Origin: an uncultured SAR86 cluster bacterium
GTDB lineage: Bacteria; Pseudomonadota; Gammaproteobacteria; Magnimaribacterales; D2472
DNA length: 64,000 nucleotides
Reading direction: 5' to 3'
Assembly: GCA_902602595.1 (NCBI GenBank)
Contig: CACKRJ010000002.1
Span: forward strand, 83,003-147,002
The first letter of the stretch is position 1; every line of letters begins with the position of its first letter. Position numbers and translations under genes: made by a program. The notes beneath the pieces were generated by a model, which was not told where the DNA came from, made no database searches, and saw only the letters and a list, made by a program, of their open reading frames with translations. Below, one piece after another: positions 60,120 through 64,000 of this stretch.

Positions 60120-60752
60120 TTAATGGCCTGTAATCTTGATGCCTGAATGTGCAAGTGAATGTTTTTTGTTAATTGCAATAAGTATTGAGGTCAAGGCTTC
60201 TGCTGCAACCGAATTGCATAATGGTCCAGCATGCCATCCAGTAAGACCAGCATCAGAAGCTAGATTAATAACTATATTTCTTGCCTCTATCAAGTCTCCA
60301 GCAACCAATACATCACAATCTATTTTTGCATCAGTTTGAAGTAATTCAGCTGAGATATTTTGAAAAGCTGATACTACGGTTGTATGTTCGCCTAATATTG
60401 ATTGTGCATTTAAAGCTGCTGAGCCACCTTCAGGCAATTGAACTCTCATTACTTTAGGCGGCATAAGGGGAACAGTTGCATCGATCATAATTTTATTATG
60501 CAAAGTATTTTCTATACTCAAGAGCGTTGATTCTTGGTGGGCAAATGGAACTGTTAAACAAGCAATTTCACAAGATTTAGCAGCATCAATATTGAGCATC
60601 CCAGATGAATGATCAAGCCCTAATTGATCAGCTATCTCTTGAGCTTTTAATAAATCACGACTTCCGATAATTATCTCATGACCTGCTTTAATCCATCTTG
60701 AGCCCAATCCTTTGCCCAAAGAACCTGTACCACCGAGAATAGCTATTTTCAT
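60120..60752 (-). CDS. npdG: F420:NADP oxidoreductase (NPDR/Fno-type)
   Basis: This 210-aa Rossmann-fold protein begins KIAILGGTGSLGKGLGSRW and has IIIGSRDLLKAQEIAD, ACLTVPFAHQEST and DATVPLMPPKVMRV. It also carries the family's conserved VAGDLIEARNIVINLASDAG. It transfers hydride between NADPH and F420, supplying reduced F420H2. It is the first gene of the reverse-strand F420 run, before cofE. Its presence shows that the cofactor is meant to be redox-cycled in this cell. Confidence 0.9.
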   Translation of the reverse strand: MKIAILGGTGSLGKGLGSRWIKAGHEIIIGSRDLLKAQEIADQLGLDHSSGMLNIDAAKSCEIACLTVPFAHQESTLLSIENTLHNKIMIDATVPLMPPKVMRVQLPEGGSAALNAQSILGEHTTVVSAFQNISAELLQTDAKIDCDVLVAGDLIEARNIVINLASDAGLTGWHAGPLCNSVAAEALTSILIAINKKHSLAHSGIKITGH

Positions 60753-60858
60753 TCAGTATCTCCTGATTAATATGTAATAAATATTATACAAATTCATCAA
60801 CCAATCAATGGGTATTTTTAAGAATAAATTTATCAACATAAATCAAGCATACATACTC

Positions 60859-60864
60859 TATAAT
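60859..60864 (+). promoter_or_regulatory. Consensus -10 box upstream of the 60.9-kb SDR
   Basis: TATAAT at 60859-60864 lies 30 nt before the ATG at 60894. No good -35 was found at 16-18 nt. The 141-nt gap between npdG and this SDR should carry divergent promoters, but the npdG side shows only AT-rich sequence. Confidence 0.4.
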
Positions 60865-60893
60865 AAAAATGATTGAATCTAGAAAATACTAAA

Positions 60894-61661
60894 ATGATAA
60901 ATTTAAAAAATAAATCAATAGTGGTAACCGGAGGTACAAAAGGTATTGGTATTGAAATTACTAAATCCTTTTTAAAGCAAAATTCTCGAGTCTTCGTTCT
61001 TGCAAGACAAAAACCGGAAAGGATTATCCAAGCAAGAGGGAATAAAGCTATATTTATTGAATGTGACATAAGAAAAATTAAGTCCTTAGATAATGCGATA
61101 AAAGAAATTAAAAAATTATCAAAATCGATTGATGTTTTGATAAATAATGTTGGTGGTGCTCCAATGGCTAATGCCTTGAATGTATCTCACAAATTTCATG
61201 AAGCAGTTATTGATTTAAATTTAATTGCGCCACTGAACGTAAGCCAAAAATTTGCAAAAATTATGATGAAACAAAAGACTGTTTCAAACATTATTAATAT
61301 TTCTAGCGTTACTGCAACTAGACCTACGCCTGGTAGTGCTGCTTATGGAGCTGCTAAGGGTGCCGTTGTAAATCTTACTAAAACTCTAGCTATTGAGTGG
61401 GCCCCAAAAATTAAAGTTAACTCTATTGTTGTTGGTTACATAGAAACTGAAAATTCAATAATGCATTACGGAAGCAAAAAAGAAATAAATAAAGTTGCTA
61501 AGAGAATCCCAATGAAAAGGATGGGAAAACCAGAAGATGTTGCAAATGCCTGTATATTCTTTGCCTCTGCCCTAGCAGATTGGATTACAGGTGCTGCTTT
61601 AGAGGTTCATGGTGGGGGTGAAAAACCTACTTATCTAGATGTAGCCAAACCTACAAAATAA
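60894..61661 (+). CDS. Short-chain dehydrogenase/reductase
   Basis: This SDR of about 255 aa was started at ATG 60894 (MINLKNKSIVVTGGTKGIGI); an in-frame TTG at 60873 would make an almost leaderless start at the -10 element. The cofactor loop is VTGGTKGIGIEIT, followed by LINNVGGAPM, the catalytic region INISSVTATRPTPGSAAYGA with Tyr-x3-Lys, and VVGYIETENSIM. It ends with the family's C-terminal loop (ALEVHGGGEKP). It is solitary, divergent from the F420 operon and convergent to the aldehyde dehydrogenase. Steroid or hydroxyacyl-CoA substrate is possible but unproven. Confidence 0.88.
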   Translation: MINLKNKSIVVTGGTKGIGIEITKSFLKQNSRVFVLARQKPERIIQARGNKAIFIECDIRKIKSLDNAIKEIKKLSKSIDVLINNVGGAPMANALNVSHKFHEAVIDLNLIAPLNVSQKFAKIMMKQKTVSNIINISSVTATRPTPGSAAYGAAKGAVVNLTKTLAIEWAPKIKVNSIVVGYIETENSIMHYGSKKEINKVAKRIPMKRMGKPEDVANACIFFASALADWITGAALEVHGGGEKPTYLDVAKPTK

Positions 61662-61668
61662 GAAGAAC

Positions 61669-63195
61669 TTAACCAAATAGTTTTCTAACTAATCTATTTC
61701 CCCAAAATATTTTCAAAGCACCCTTAAGTTGCTCAAATGATTTATCAGTGTATGGATATGCAGATGCTGATTTTTTGCCAATAATTATTGGCATAGGGTG
61801 GGCATATGCCAGCAAGCCTTCTTTGCCATTAACCACCCCCAATCCGCTTTCTTTTACACCACCAAATGGAACTTCATTGACGCCATAGCTCATTGCCATG
61901 TCATTCACAGAACAAGCACCTGTTTCAATTGATTTTGCTAATCTTTGCCCTTTTTTTAGATCTTTTGTCCAAACATTTCCATTTAATCCATAGTGAGATT
62001 GATTTGCCAACATTAAAGCTTCATCCTCTGATTGAACTTTCATGATAGAGATAATTGGTCCAAAAGTTTCATCCTTCATGATCTTCATCTCATGGGTCAC
62101 TTCGACAAGAACAGTTGGTTCGAAATATAAACCTTCAAACATAGGATTACGTTTGCCACCAACCAATATTTTTGCACCTTTGTCTACGGCATCCTTGACA
62201 TGATCTTCGATAATATCTATTTGTTTGTCCCAAAAAGTTGGGCCCACGTCACCTTTGCAATCATTTGATTGGATTAGTTTATTGGTAATACTAACGACTT
62301 CATCAACGAACTCATCATAAACGTCATCCAAAACATAAATTCTTTCAGTGCCACAACAATATTGACCAGCATTCATGCAGGAACCAACAACTGCGCCACT
62401 GGCTGCATCTTTTATATCAGCATCAGAACAAACAATCATGGCGTCTTTGCCACCTAATTCAAGACTATAAGGAATAAGCATTTGGCCACATTTTGCAGCA
62501 ATCTTCTTTCCAGTTACAACACTGCCCGTGAAGGAAACTTTGTCTGGACCTTGATCAATTAATTCAGCACCAGTTTCTCCATCCCCAATTACAGTTTGAA
62601 CTAAATGTTGAGGTGCTTCTGCTAATGCAAAGATCTCTTGAACTAGTGCTCCTGACATTGGTGTGACCTCAGATGGCTTTACAACAACACTGTTTCCACA
62701 AAGAACGGCTTGAATTACTGGATTAATGGAAAGTATAAATGGACCATTCCATGGGGTGATTACAGCCACAACTCCTCTTGGCTTATAAGTGATAATAGTC
62801 TTTTTTAGGAACTGCATAGGACCATGCATTTTGATTTTTTTATCTGAAAGCCATTTTTGTGCTCTTTTAGCATAAAAAACCAAAGAATCTACAGCTGAGA
62901 AAACCTCCATAGACATTGCCTCTTGCTCAGGTTTCCCAGTTTCCCTCATTACAACATCCATGATTCTATCTTGCTGCTGTATGACAACATCAGCAACTCT
63001 ATGCATTAATTCAACTCTCTCTTTTAAGCTTGTATTCTTCCATTCACTTTGAGCAACTTTAGCTTGAGTCATTATGGTTGATATCTCTTTAACAGATGTA
63101 CACTCGTAAGTATCAATAGGCGAAAGATCAACTGGACTTTTTAAATTTAAAAGTTTTTTGCCTGTTTCGGAATGTGAGATAGAAAAAATAGCCAT
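61669..63195 (-). CDS. NAD(P)-dependent aldehyde dehydrogenase
   Basis: This ALDH of 508 aa has the cofactor region VITPWNGPFILSINPVIQAV, the catalytic Glu in SLELGGKDAMIVC, the catalytic Cys in NAGQYCCGTER and the C-terminal FGGVKESGLG. The CoA-independent oxidation of an aldehyde to an acid would follow a P450/alcohol-dehydrogenase sequence. It starts 2 nt after the phosphotransferase-like gene and could be co-transcribed with it. Confidence 0.94.
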   Translation of the reverse strand: MAIFSISHSETGKKLLNLKSPVDLSPIDTYECTSVKEISTIMTQAKVAQSEWKNTSLKERVELMHRVADVVIQQQDRIMDVVMRETGKPEQEAMSMEVFSAVDSLVFYAKRAQKWLSDKKIKMHGPMQFLKKTIITYKPRGVVAVITPWNGPFILSINPVIQAVLCGNSVVVKPSEVTPMSGALVQEIFALAEAPQHLVQTVIGDGETGAELIDQGPDKVSFTGSVVTGKKIAAKCGQMLIPYSLELGGKDAMIVCSDADIKDAASGAVVGSCMNAGQYCCGTERIYVLDDVYDEFVDEVVSITNKLIQSNDCKGDVGPTFWDKQIDIIEDHVKDAVDKGAKILVGGKRNPMFEGLYFEPTVLVEVTHEMKIMKDETFGPIISIMKVQSEDEALMLANQSHYGLNGNVWTKDLKKGQRLAKSIETGACSVNDMAMSYGVNEVPFGGVKESGLGVVNGKEGLLAYAHPMPIIIGKKSASAYPYTDKSFEQLKGALKIFWGNRLVRKLFG

Positions 63196-63197
63196 TT

Positions 63198-64000
63198 TTA
63201 TAATTCCTTAAGTTTTGCTTCAAGCATTGGTGTTACATGATTATTAATGTGTGCATTTAAACCAAGTGGCATCATTTCATAATGCTCAAGCTTCCTAACA
63301 ACCTTAACCATGATTACAGTAAATTTATACAATGCTAAAAGATAATAGTAGTCATAATCATCTGCACTAAATCCGGTTAAAGCCTCCCATTTAGCTATAG
63401 TTGCTACTGGTCCCGGAAAGCCGCTCAATCTGTCTACATGTACGCCTTTAGAATTGCAATCATCTATAGCTATCCCCCAAGCAAGATCCATACAAGGATC
63501 TCCTAGGGCAGCCATTTCCCAATCTAAAACAGCTGAAACTTGTCCATCAGGGTTATACATTATATTTGCGCACCTACAGTCTCCCCAGAGGATAGAAGCT
63601 TGGGTTGGTTTTGGTTTATTTTTCTTCAACCATTCTCTTGCCTGATCTGCAGCTGGGTGGGCTTCACCTTCCATAGCCCAGTCATGAAAATCAAAGTAAT
63701 AATTTAATTCTTGATCAAGATAGTCTTCGGCAAATTTTGGTCGGTTAAGAAACTCAAACTCTCCATTAGATATGTCTACCTGATGAATTTTAGCCATTTG
63801 TTCAACCCAGCCCCACCAAATTCTTTGAGGAATCTGCTACCCATCCTTCTTGATGAAATGGTGGGTTATCAGATGGAGCATCGCCGCTAGCCATTTCCAT
63901 AACATAAAAGGAGGTCCCAAAAACTTTATCACTAGGCTCATACCAAAGAACATTAGGCACTTTGATGTCATGATCAGATAATTTTTGCATTATTAAAAAT
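63198..64000 (-). pseudogene. Aminoglycoside-phosphotransferase-like kinase (ACAD10 N-terminal type), frameshifted and partial
   Basis: The reverse-strand gene runs off the right edge. It reads MQKLSDHDIKVPNVLWYE through EGWVADSS, then meets a stop at 63802. The conserved continuation RIWWGWVEQMAKIHQVD lies in another frame. Deleting one A of the AAA (TTT at 63824-63826 on the given strand) rejoins them as VADSSRIWWGWVEQM. Kinase motifs follow: LWGDCRCANIMYN (catalytic loop) and VLDWEMAALGDP (metal site). Members of this group appear near acyl-CoA dehydrogenases. The frameshift may be a sequencing indel, so the gene may be intact in the organism. Confidence 0.82.

Noticed and set aside
1..64000. 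CRISPR arrays, insertion sequences, phage or integrase genes and attachment sites
   Set aside because: No regularly spaced repeats, transposase or integrase signatures were seen by reading. A systematic repeat search was not possible here.

Overview
The window looks like chromosome from a streamlined, AT-rich marine gammaproteobacterium, with a SAR86-like lifestyle as the best guess. This is inference. It rests on the low G+C seen by eye, almost no intergenic space, many 1-20 nt gene overlaps, TTG/GTG starts, and gammaproteobacterial gene order: rluC-rpmF-fabD-fabG-acpP-fabF-mltG-tmk-holB next to rne, and apbC divergent from metG. I saw no tRNA, rRNA, CRISPR array, insertion sequence, phage gene or stretch over 300 bases without a gene.

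Layout. (1) About 1-17.4 kb is a catabolic block. It holds extradiol (VOC) dioxygenases, three crotonases, three acyl-CoA dehydrogenases, two MaoC-like hot-dog proteins, a P450, a thiolase paired with a DUF35 protein, an acyl-CoA ligase and SDRs. The set resembles side-chain and ring degradation of sterols or other polycyclics. (2) 17.5-24.6 kb has an orphan small membrane protein with its own terminator, then a TrpR-like regulator and a compact histidine operon, hisG-[hisD::hisB]-hisH-hisA-hisF-hisI. HisD and HisB are fused, hisC is absent and hisF is frameshifted. (3) 24.6-47.6 kb is mostly housekeeping: an AGCS symporter, the fab/tmk/holB cluster, rne with a structured leader, nudC, nhaB, dusA, mlaA, an apbC-like ATPase, metG, a ferredoxin-NADP reductase, rnt, and an iron-related group (Fur box, ferritin-like protein, grxD). 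(4) 47.6-53 kb has pdxJ followed by genes for steroid A-ring chemistry: a ketosteroid-isomerase-like protein, a SnoaL-like protein, an SDR, a KstD-like Delta1-dehydrogenase and a nitronate monooxygenase. (5) 53.2-60.8 kb is a cofactor F420 operon: npdG, cofE, cofD, cofC and a fused cofG-cofH (fbiC), translationally coupled to a DUF1295 membrane protein and a secreted M20 hydrolase. (6) 60.9-64 kb has an SDR, an aldehyde dehydrogenase and a phosphotransferase-like gene that is frameshifted and runs off the right edge.

The most notable content is an apparently complete F420 pathway in a gammaproteobacterial setting that also carries steroid-type catabolism. Next are the HisD-HisB fusion, the RNase E without its zinc-link cysteines but with a foldable 5' leader, the ApbC-like ATPase without its CxxC, and two genes (metG, cofE) whose conserved N-termini have no ATG/GTG/TTG start. 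Two genes carry a single-base excess in an A tract, so sequencing or assembly indels must be excluded before any of the odd reading frames is treated as biology.
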